Assembly (NCBI GenBank): GCA_964483465.1
Contig: CAZABG010000075.1
Span: forward strand, 1-12,052
DNA length: 12,052 bases
DNA from: CAZABG01 sp964483465
Lineage (GTDB): Bacteria; Chlamydiota; Chlamydiia; Chlamydiales; Parachlamydiaceae
Direction: 5' to 3'
Part shown: piece after piece, positions 6,461 through 12,052 of the stretch
How the letters are laid out: every line of letters begins with the position of its first letter
How positions within the stretch are numbered: position 1 is the stretch's first letter
Translations under genes and position numbers: made by a program
Notes under the pieces: model-generated
Database searches by the model: none
What the model saw: the letters and a program-made list of their open reading frames with translations, nothing else
What the model was told of the DNA's origin: nothing

Positions 6461-7422
6461 CAATCTAACATCGGCTGGGGAGGAATTAATGCCGTAAATT
6501 CGGTTTGCTTGGTATCAAGAGCATCTTTGATAAGTTGAATTTGGTTTAATTGATTTATAGAGATCATAAATTTTCCCATATTAAAGACAACTTCCTCATA
6601 AAAAAGGGGGTCTTTAACACTGTACTTAAGGGGTTCAGTAATCTTTAAAGCAAAATCTACCATTCCATTTATCAGCAAGGGTTTTAATATCGCTTCTAGA
6701 AATTGCAATTTTTGATCTCTTGGCAATTCATTAAGTACGACGCCTATTTTATCAATAAGCTTAGCTTTGAGTAAATAATTTGCAATGTCAAAAAAGAGCG
6801 CTTGACTATCAACACGTGGATATTTTTTTACAGCATCTACAGCATGTTCCACTTCATTGCCATTTAATAATTTAACAAGAATCTGTGTAAAAAATTCTCC
6901 TTTTTGCTCATCAGGTACATATCTCATGACGCTTAAAAAAAGGCGATTTCTCCATTCCATTCTGGAAATATAAAAATAGGTTTCAAAGGCTCTTAAAAAA
7001 TTGCCCCTTTCTGCATAAGCTACCCCGACTTTATATTTTGTTGCATCGCGTCTTTCTAAAACAATGGCTTCTACAAGGCGATTAATGTGAGTAAAAGCAT
7101 CTTCTTGGACTAAGCTGGGAATGAGGGTATCAAGTTGATCTTTTCGTTTAATTAAGTCTTGAGTTTCAATCGCTACTTCTAAAGCCGCTTTATACTGCCC
7201 CTCTTTTTTATATCTGCAAATTAGGTTTAAGCGAATAGCTTCTGAATTAGGCGTTTCCCTTAAATGAATGGCGTTTTGTTCCGCAGTGTAGTTTTTAAAT
7301 AGCCTTTCTGCGTATTCATCCACTTTTTCGTTCAAGTTTAGATGCATGGGTGCAGGGCTTGATGGGGGAGTAGGCGGATTTTGAGCCTCTTGGCTTAATC
7401 TAAAAAGGATAGGTGTACTCAT
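6460..7422 (-). CDS. Alpha-solenoid repeat protein, 320 aa (family member 5)
   Basis: Function is unknown. The N-terminus (MSTP..., then NPPTPPSSPAP at 15-25) is Pro-rich and probably disordered, followed by helical repeats. Two adjacent ~66-residue units are visible at about 178-243 (ILVKLLNGNEVEHAVDAVKK ... IGVVLNELPRDQKLQFLEAI) and 244-313 (LKPLLINGMVDFALKITEPL ... IQLIKDALDTKQTEFTALI). Residues 66-150 match the corresponding part of the 330-aa paralogue (KKEGQYKAALEVAIE against TRAGQIREAYLFAKE). The gene lies 30 bases after the 276-aa gene. The leader is A-rich (ACAAACAAAATACAAATAAC) with no Shine-Dalgarno, and no better in-frame start is evident; Met26 also lacks a site. The last base of its TGA is the first base of the next ATG. 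It is soluble and cytosolic or secreted, with no enzyme signature. Confidence 0.85.
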   Translation of the reverse strand: MSTPILFRLSQEAQNPPTPPSSPAPMHLNLNEKVDEYAERLFKNYTAEQNAIHLRETPNSEAIRLNLICRYKKEGQYKAALEVAIETQDLIKRKDQLDTLIPSLVQEDAFTHINRLVEAIVLERRDATKYKVGVAYAERGNFLRAFETYFYISRMEWRNRLFLSVMRYVPDEQKGEFFTQILVKLLNGNEVEHAVDAVKKYPRVDSQALFFDIANYLLKAKLIDKIGVVLNELPRDQKLQFLEAILKPLLINGMVDFALKITEPLKYSVKDPLFYEEVVFNMGKFMISINQLNQIQLIKDALDTKQTEFTALIPPQPMLD

Positions 7423-7452
7423 GATGTTATTTGTATTTTGTTTGTTTTAAAA

Positions 7453-8283
7453 TTATTTAGAATTTTTGACTAATTCGAGAAGAGCCGCTCGTCTAGTTGT
7501 CATAAAATCAATAAAATATTGGATTAAATCCAGTCTTTTAAACTTTACAAATGCTGCCCCCATAACGAAGAAAAGCTCTTCCTTCATGGCTTGAGGAAAC
7601 AATTGATTTATTGAAATTACTGTTTGCTGAGGCGTTTCAATGAAAGTTCTCGATATTTTTTTGAAGATATATAAAAGCAAATTAGTCTTTTTTGTTTGAA
7701 GCCTGTCATAAATTTCAATAGCTCGTGGAATTTGATTGCTATCTACAAGAGCATGAGCAAGCTCCAAAATGAAGATTTCAAATACGTGGGGTTGATGTGT
7801 AAAAACGGTTGCTACGACTGATATGGCTTTTTCAACTTGATCAAGTTTAGCTAAGTCTTGGCAGTATAACGTTAAAAATTCCTTTTTTGATTCACAAGGT
7901 TTCATTTCAAGATAAAAAGGGAGCGCTTCATCGATCTTGCCACTCTCTATTAAATCAAATAGGAGTTCCTCTCTAACTTCATGCTCATCTAGGGTTGTTC
8001 TTAAAGCAACAAGTTGATCATAAAGGCTTGGATATTGTGCTACAAATGCTTGATACTTTTTAATAACCCTTGTTTCCTTACTTTCATAAGGGGAAGGAAT
8101 TCTAGCATAGTTTCCTCCGTCTTCTTTGGTAACTCGACGTAATTTAATTCTGGGTTTATCGCTAGATAGAGATACATTTGTTAAAGGCGTAAAAGCAAGA
8201 GGAACGTTAAATGGAAGGGGCTGTGCTGCTGCGGGAGGCTGCTGGGGAGAAAATATATAGGGTCCAGATAGCGGCAACTCCAT
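7453..8283 (-). CDS. Alpha-solenoid repeat protein, 276 aa (family member 4)
   Basis: Function is unknown. This is the shortest complete member. Residues 1-65 are Pro/Ala/Ser-rich (MELP..., QQPPAAAQPLPF at 14-25) with a basic patch (KPRIKLRRVTK, 43-53), and are probably unstructured. Helical TPR-like pairs follow: 106-125 (ELLFDLIESGKIDEALPFYL), 136-160 and 172-195. The closing unit at about 207-273 contains VMGAAFVKFKRLDLIQYF and MTTRRAALLELV, and lines up with the C-terminal units of all other members. The start is secure: GGAGG at 8295-8291 lies seven bases before ATG 8283. That ATG directly abuts the TAA of the upstream gene, so the ribosome site is inside the coding end of its neighbour. 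No signal peptide, membrane span or catalytic motif is seen. Confidence 0.85.
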   Translation of the reverse strand: MELPLSGPYIFSPQQPPAAAQPLPFNVPLAFTPLTNVSLSSDKPRIKLRRVTKEDGGNYARIPSPYESKETRVIKKYQAFVAQYPSLYDQLVALRTTLDEHEVREELLFDLIESGKIDEALPFYLEMKPCESKKEFLTLYCQDLAKLDQVEKAISVVATVFTHQPHVFEIFILELAHALVDSNQIPRAIEIYDRLQTKKTNLLLYIFKKISRTFIETPQQTVISINQLFPQAMKEELFFVMGAAFVKFKRLDLIQYFIDFMTTRRAALLELVKNSK

Positions 8284-8294
8284 TTAATTTCCTC
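8282..8294 (-). repeat. Junction sequence GAGGAAATTAAAT, copy 1 (functional start junction)
   Basis: This 13-base string on the - strand holds the Shine-Dalgarno, the TAA stop of the 330-aa gene and the first two bases of the ATG of the 276-aa gene. The same 13 bases occur at 11982-11994. There the next base pair of the junction reads ATA instead of ATG. Confidence 0.7.
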
Positions 8295-9276
8295 CAACTT
8301 TTCTGCTTAAGTAAACATTTATGTTTTGCACGAGAGCCTGAGCGTCTCTATCTAAGGCGTGCACGATGTTTAAGGCTATTTCTTGATGCCCGGAATCAAG
8401 AAGGGGAATAATTACGGCATCTATAAGCTCATTTCTTCTTGATCCCATGCCATTTAGAACTTGAGGAATCTGATAGTAACTGCCGCGAGCAAAAAGCGCG
8501 TTTCCTATCATGATTAAAATGCTATCGCTATCGGGTAGGTTTTTAGCAAGTCCGATAGCAGTTAGAATGTCTCCCTGATTCAATAAGGTAGATATAATAT
8601 GATTTAAGAGCTCGATTTTCCGTGTTGTGAGTTCATGGATTATCAGTTGAAGGTCATTGTACCTATCATTTGCGAGTAAAAAGATCCCTGCCGCATACAA
8701 TAGATCTTCAACTTGCGCATTCGGATTTAGTTTTGGACAAATATTCTTTAAAAGATGAATAGAGTATGCTGTCTGTCTATCTAGGAGGTAAGCTTCAATG
8801 ATTTTCCCGACTAAATGAGCGTTATCCGGGTGAGGTAGTTTCGCGTGACCGGACAGTATAAGAAATTCATTTAGAGCAATCTCGCACACGGTAAGAAGTA
8901 TCTCATAATATCTTGGGATATTCCCTTTTTCTAGATAGAGGACACTTGTCATGAAGCGATATATCTCTCGGAAATAGGGGCTGCACGTATCAAAGAGATC
9001 ATTTAATAAATCTCTATCATCATGAAGAACACAGCTTGGAAGCAAGCCTTTAAATTCTGTATCTCGTTCGCTAAAATTCTCTATTTCCTTTGCGAAAAGA
9101 TAGGCCTCTCTTATTTGACCAGCTCTTGTCAAATCGCGAACGCAGATCTTTCTATATAAATCGCCATTGGGAGTACGATGAAGCGCAGCCCTTAAATCAA
9201 TGGGATTTGGAAAGGTGCGCTGCAAATCAACAAGAGGTACGGTTTCAGAAATATAGGGAATCGATACTGGATACAT
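8284..9276 (-). CDS. Alpha-solenoid repeat protein, 330 aa (family member 3)
   Basis: Function is unknown. This member shows the repeat most clearly. Residues 194-254 (AAGIFLLANDRYNDLQLIIH..., with ELTTRKIELLNHIISTLLNQ) and 255-315 (IMIGNALFARGSYYQIPQVL..., with MGSRRNELIDAVIIPLLDSG) are tandem copies of about 61 residues. Each copy has the form IGxxLxxxxxYxxIxxVLxxLxxR[RK]xEL, then IIxxLLxxGxxxxAxxI. The N-terminus (MYPVSIPYISETVP) is short and Pro-containing but less disordered than in its siblings. Residues 53-67 (GQIREAYLFAKEIEN) resemble segments of the 500- and 320-aa members. AAGGGAG at 9287-9281 is a good ribosome site four bases before the ATG. The gene lies 15 bases after the 398-aa gene and directly abuts the 276-aa gene. 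No catalytic or membrane features are seen; it is probably a binding scaffold. Confidence 0.86.
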   Translation of the reverse strand: MYPVSIPYISETVPLVDLQRTFPNPIDLRAALHRTPNGDLYRKICVRDLTRAGQIREAYLFAKEIENFSERDTEFKGLLPSCVLHDDRDLLNDLFDTCSPYFREIYRFMTSVLYLEKGNIPRYYEILLTVCEIALNEFLILSGHAKLPHPDNAHLVGKIIEAYLLDRQTAYSIHLLKNICPKLNPNAQVEDLLYAAGIFLLANDRYNDLQLIIHELTTRKIELLNHIISTLLNQGDILTAIGLAKNLPDSDSILIMIGNALFARGSYYQIPQVLNGMGSRRNELIDAVIIPLLDSGHQEIALNIVHALDRDAQALVQNINVYLSRKVGGN

Positions 9277-9291
9277 GAGTCTCCCTTCAGC

Positions 9292-10488
9292 TTATAATTG
9301 AGCTATTATATTTATAATTTCTTGTCTTCTATGCGGTACAAGGGTAAAGAATTGTTCAGCTAAATCAATCCGATTGTTTTTGGCAGCTAATACGATCGCT
9401 TGAACAATCATCGCTTCAACCTTTGGCTGATCCTCTAAAGAGTATTGATCTTTCACTTCGACAACCGCTTCTAAAATGGAAGGCAAATGATCGATTTTAG
9501 CATTTTTAATTAATTGATCGGCTGCGAACATGAGAAGGCTCGGGCGTATGGTAGATTCGCAAGTATGCTTAAAAAACGAAATTAAGGAAGTTGCACTGCT
9601 TTTCTCTAAGTGAAAGCGTAATAGGTCAAACTCAATCTTTCTCTTAGCGGTTGATGTTGTTTCTTGAATGAATTGATTGCATTGATTCACTATTTGGTTG
9701 ATCATTGTTTGAAAATTCTTTCTAGCCTCTTTTAACTCCTCAATTTTTAAGGTTCCGCTAGCCATGACGGCTTCTAATGGAAACTTACGGATAGGCAAGG
9801 GAGGGAATAAAAATATCGTTACATACATTCTCATAATGAGCGCACATCGTAAACTGTCGTGGGTAAGAATTTTATAGATATTTACGGTATTTTCAATCCC
9901 GCTATTTATAAGAGGTTTTGTATTGTTATAAACGCGATTAAAATCATCCATGCTCTCGACAGCAGTTTTTTGGTGTGCTGCCCTGATAAAAGTTCGCGTT
10001 CTATCCAAATGATCCGATGCCATATTAAACATCTTTTCATCCTTTTTATCTAAAGGCATGTCTTTTAGTAATTCGTTTATATGGGTCGAATATTGAAGGG
10101 ATTCAAAAAGTTTACTTGTTATTACGTTAAAAGCGGTATCTTTAAAGTGTCGTAAAGTTAACGTGTGATATATTTCAATGGCTTGGGCGAATGAGTTTTC
10201 ACGCAAAAGCTGTAATATTGTATCAACGGATTTCGAATCTCTAAGGGATGAGGCCATTGACAATTCAACATCTGCCGAAAGATCGGCTGAAGAATTGCTT
10301 CTTTTGACGACAGTAAGCTGTGAAGAATCGATATCAGGCGGAGCAACTGGCGCTGCAAATTCAACCAGAAGATCTGTGAGTAATCGTGGTGCGGGATCAT
10401 CTCCTGAAAGATCAACTATTTCGTCCGCGACATTAAATAAATCAAAATTATCATATCTTGGGGCGGTACGGCCTGATGGAGGTTCCAT
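9292..10488 (-). CDS. Alpha-helical repeat protein, 398 aa (family member 2, long subfamily)
   Basis: Function is unknown. The N-terminal ~85 residues (MEPPSG..., acidic and Ser/Pro-rich, with LSGDDPAP and SNSSADLSADVE) are probably disordered. The rest is helical. From about residue 117 onward it aligns by eye with the 443-aa neighbour: DDFNRVYNNTKPLINSGIEN here against QQYIDNYNKTKHVLDNAIKT there, and near the end KDQYSLEDQPKVEA (346-359) against KDQYPLVDQPKVEA. The C-terminal unit (RIDLAEQFF ... PHRRQEIINII) matches the closing unit of the shorter members, which ties the two subfamilies together. The only upstream in-frame Met before a stop is the annotated one. The ribosome site is poor (AAGAT). 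A 114-base gap upstream carries a possible promoter, so this gene may start a second transcript. Confidence 0.85.
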   Translation of the reverse strand: MEPPSGRTAPRYDNFDLFNVADEIVDLSGDDPAPRLLTDLLVEFAAPVAPPDIDSSQLTVVKRSNSSADLSADVELSMASSLRDSKSVDTILQLLRENSFAQAIEIYHTLTLRHFKDTAFNVITSKLFESLQYSTHINELLKDMPLDKKDEKMFNMASDHLDRTRTFIRAAHQKTAVESMDDFNRVYNNTKPLINSGIENTVNIYKILTHDSLRCALIMRMYVTIFLFPPLPIRKFPLEAVMASGTLKIEELKEARKNFQTMINQIVNQCNQFIQETTSTAKRKIEFDLLRFHLEKSSATSLISFFKHTCESTIRPSLLMFAADQLIKNAKIDHLPSILEAVVEVKDQYSLEDQPKVEAMIVQAIVLAAKNNRIDLAEQFFTLVPHRRQEIINIIAQL

Positions 10489-10602
10489 AATTTTATATCT
10501 TGGGTATTAATTTCCCATAGATTGTAGCGTATAATGTATTATAAATCTCGTTAATTGAACTTATTATTCCACTTAATGTCAGCGAAAACCATATAACTAT
10601 TT
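10489..10602 (-). promoter_or_regulatory. Intergenic gap with a possible internal promoter for the 398-aa gene
   Basis: This is the only gap above 30 bases between complete genes of the cluster. On the - strand a perfect TATAAT lies at 10543-10538, about 50 bases before the ATG at 10488. No good -35 hexamer sits 16-18 bases upstream, so the call is weak. The region is very AT-rich, and a TATAAT also occurs on the + strand at 10530-10535. I saw no hairpin with a T-run that would terminate the 443-aa gene here. Confidence 0.3.
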
Positions 10603-11934
10603 TTAGAGAATTCTCGAGAGCTCTTTGATCTCTTCTATTTTTTCGGGCAGTAATTTCAGTAATTGTTCTGCTAAGGCTTGATTATTACTTTTGATTGCAA
10701 GAGCTGCGCCGCGAATGATCACAGCCTCTACTTTCGGCTGATCAACTAATGGATATTGATCCTTAATAAGCATCATTTCAGCGAAAATTGCCTGAAAAAT
10801 AGTTGAGTTTCTTTTTTCTATAGAAATTTCAGCAGCTCGAAGAAGTATCCTAGGAATCCTATCCACGGAAAACAGCATGGAGATAAGAGCGAAAAGGGTT
10901 CTTAAGTCGTTACACTGAATATGGAAGGCAATGACGTAATTGATGATTTCATCTTTAATTCTTGCGGTCTCTGCCTCTTTAAATTGATGGATAGGCCTCG
11001 TTAAGTCTTCAGTTTGCTTTTGATACTCTCTTCTTGAGTAGATAAGTTTATCAAAGATGACTCTTAAGGCGTACGCGGCATTCGCGGCCGGATAATGAGT
11101 GTCTTCTGACTCAATTTTCAAAAATTCTTGATAGGTAATAATCGTTCCATCTAAGCCTAAAAAAAGGTCTTTTGTTTTTTGAGCCACATAGGCTTGATAA
11201 TTTTGTCTAGACCTTTCAAGAAGGGTGTTATGTTCTTGAGACAATCGGTATTCTGGAATATGAGTTGCTATGTAAAATACAGGGTAAGGAATTACAGGTA
11301 TTTCCGGGAAATGAATAGCCGATGAATAAAGTAATTGAATAAATGAGAATTTAATACAAACGTCGTTAATTAAAGGATAGACGCTAATAACAGTTTTTAT
11401 AGCGTTATCTAAGACGTGTTTAGTTTTATTGTAATTATCAATATATTGTTGAAGAGAACCTTGCATACCACGCCATATACAATCAGCATCCTGCCTTGCT
11501 TCATAGATAATGTCATTCGCCTTTTGGAATAAGAGAGAATTTCTTTTGGTTTCCGGAAAGGGAGATATAAATTCGATCAAATGGGCGATATCATTAAATT
11601 TTACTAAACGGTAAATGATTAAATCGATCGCGTCTATTTTATATTTATCGATTGTAAACTGGCTAAAAAGGGCCATCATGGAGGCATAATCAAGATTGCC
11701 GCTTTGGATTTGGGTAAAGAGATTTTTATTTTTTTCATTCTCTTGATCGAATTGAGCGATCAATTTGGCGCGATAGCTAGGATCCCTTAATATATGTTTT
11801 TCTTTTACTGCGGCTATATTTTGTAGTGCTCTTTCTGCTGCTGCGGCTAATCTTAAAGTTTCTTGAGGGGCCGCTTGCTGAACATTTTGTGATGCAGGGA
11901 TTTCAACACCTAGACTTCTTGTTGGAGCTTCCAT
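10603..11934 (-). CDS. Alpha-helical repeat protein, 443 aa (family member 1, long subfamily)
   Basis: Function is unknown. It is the longest complete frame of the long subfamily and a tandem paralogue of the 398-aa gene. Residues 1-48 (MEAPTRSLGVEIPA..., then Gln/Ala-rich) may be disordered or a helical lead-in. The remainder is predicted alpha-helical, with a shared core at about 162-222 (QQYIDNYNKTKHVLDNAIKT ... IPVIPYPVFYIA) and a shared C-terminus: KDQYPLVDQPKVEA (391-404), then ALAIKSNNQALAEQLLKLLP and EEI. A central Lys/Gln/Glu-rich helical stretch (about 230-320) could form a coiled coil. The start is forced: upstream in frame there is a TAA before any other Met. No clear Shine-Dalgarno precedes it; TATATA abuts the ATG. 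No signal peptide, transmembrane segment or enzyme motif is visible. Confidence 0.85.
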   Translation of the reverse strand: MEAPTRSLGVEIPASQNVQQAAPQETLRLAAAAERALQNIAAVKEKHILRDPSYRAKLIAQFDQENEKNKNLFTQIQSGNLDYASMMALFSQFTIDKYKIDAIDLIIYRLVKFNDIAHLIEFISPFPETKRNSLLFQKANDIIYEARQDADCIWRGMQGSLQQYIDNYNKTKHVLDNAIKTVISVYPLINDVCIKFSFIQLLYSSAIHFPEIPVIPYPVFYIATHIPEYRLSQEHNTLLERSRQNYQAYVAQKTKDLFLGLDGTIITYQEFLKIESEDTHYPAANAAYALRVIFDKLIYSRREYQKQTEDLTRPIHQFKEAETARIKDEIINYVIAFHIQCNDLRTLFALISMLFSVDRIPRILLRAAEISIEKRNSTIFQAIFAEMMLIKDQYPLVDQPKVEAVIIRGAALAIKSNNQALAEQLLKLLPEKIEEIKELSRIL

Positions 11935-11981
11935 TATATAGCTTAAGGGTAAGTTTTTTGAAGCAGTATGCCATTACATCT

Positions 11982-11994
11982 ATTTAATTTCCTC
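11982..11994 (-). repeat. Junction sequence GAGGAAATTAAAT, copy 2 (start codon lost)
   Basis: This string is identical over 13 bases to 8282-8294. It contains the TAA of the partial frame at the right edge, but the codon in the start position is ATA (11983-11981 on the - strand). The next gene uses an ATG about 50 bases further on. This is consistent with duplication of a gene-junction unit followed by decay, although 13 AT-rich bases could also coincide through similar constraints. Confidence 0.5.
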
Positions 11995-12052
11995 TAATAG
12001 ACTTCTTTCGAAATTCCATTAGGTCGCTAAAATTGCTCTTTTTGGCAGTTTT
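11984..12052 (-). CDS. Possible C-terminal tail of a seventh family member (cut by right edge)
   Basis: On the - strand a frame is open from the window edge to TAA at 11986-11984, giving 22 residues (AKKSNFSDLMEFRKKSIRGN at its end). AKKSNFSDL can be laid against AAKNNRIDL in the closing unit of the 398-aa protein, and the final RGN resembles the GGN end of the 330-aa protein. The stop is embedded in a 13-base sequence identical to the stop/start junction of the 330- and 276-aa genes. Short, so the call is tentative, but position, strand and junction fit an upstream paralogue. Confidence 0.4.
   Translation of the reverse strand, partial: KTAKKSNFSDLMEFRKKSIRGN

Noticed and set aside
6461..6463. 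TTG one codon upstream as start of the 500-aa solenoid gene
   Set aside because: ATG at 6460-6458 follows immediately and forms a normal TGATG coupling with the upstream stop; TTG has no supporting ribosome site.
10158..10510. Open frames on both strands overlapping the N-terminal part of the 398-aa gene
   Set aside because: They are in alternative frames of a gene with clear paralogue homology. They have no ribosome site or family features of their own.
10605..10622. Palindromic string (GAGAATTCTC overlapping CTCGAG and GAGCTC) at the end of the 443-aa gene
   Set aside because: It encodes the last residues (ELSRIL) of the gene, has no loop for a hairpin and no T-run. It is probably chance self-complementarity.
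4958..11934. Toxin-antitoxin, phage or defence system in the - strand cluster
   Set aside because: None of the six proteins shows nuclease, NTPase, protease, methyltransferase or phage structural motifs. Helical repeats alone do not support a defence call.

Overview
The window reads as a moderately AT-rich Gram-negative bacterial chromosome. It contains no rRNA, tRNA, CRISPR array, transposase or phage gene that I can see. My best guess is a host-associated bacterium such as an environmental chlamydia (Parachlamydiales-like). The guess rests on a eukaryote-type tryptophanyl-tRNA synthetase, a large family of tandem helical-repeat proteins with no enzymatic signature, and compact, overlapping gene junctions. 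It is an inference from gene content. Another amoeba- or eukaryote-associated lineage (for example Legionellales) is possible.

Left part (1-4975, all + strand). A partial CDS enters from the left edge and looks like the tail of an NTF2/SnoaL-like protein. It overlaps by ATGA an exported, glycine-rich, Tyr/Trp-rich protein whose C-terminal domain resembles the one in proteins often annotated as mu-protocadherin-like (176-1153). After a 189-base gap with a candidate promoter come a GNAT acetyltransferase (1343-1819) and a zinc alcohol dehydrogenase (1773-2750), whose reading frames overlap by 47 bases. A 174-base gap follows, holding a 7-base-period tandem repeat and three GC-rich hairpins. Next are a eukaryote/archaeal-type TrpRS (2925-4172) with a changed KMSKS loop and, overlapping it by ATGA, a classical short-chain dehydrogenase (4169-4975).

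Right part (4958-12052, all - strand). The last 18 bases of the dehydrogenase overlap tail-to-tail with a long opposing cluster. Six complete genes (443, 398, 330, 276, 320 and 500 aa in transcription order), plus what may be the tail of a seventh at the right edge, encode proteins that I judge to be one diverged paralogous family. Each has a short proline-containing, probably disordered N-terminus, then alpha-helical solenoid repeats. All end in the same kind of C-terminal repeat unit, often with an R-[RK]-x-E-[LI]-like motif. The genes are packed as an operon, with junctions of TGATG, TAA-ATG and gaps of 15 and 30 bases. Only the 398-aa gene has a larger upstream gap (114 bases), with a possible internal promoter. 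None has a signal peptide, membrane segment or catalytic motif that I recognise. I infer that they are protein-binding scaffolds or secreted effector-like proteins. This cluster is the most novel content of the window.
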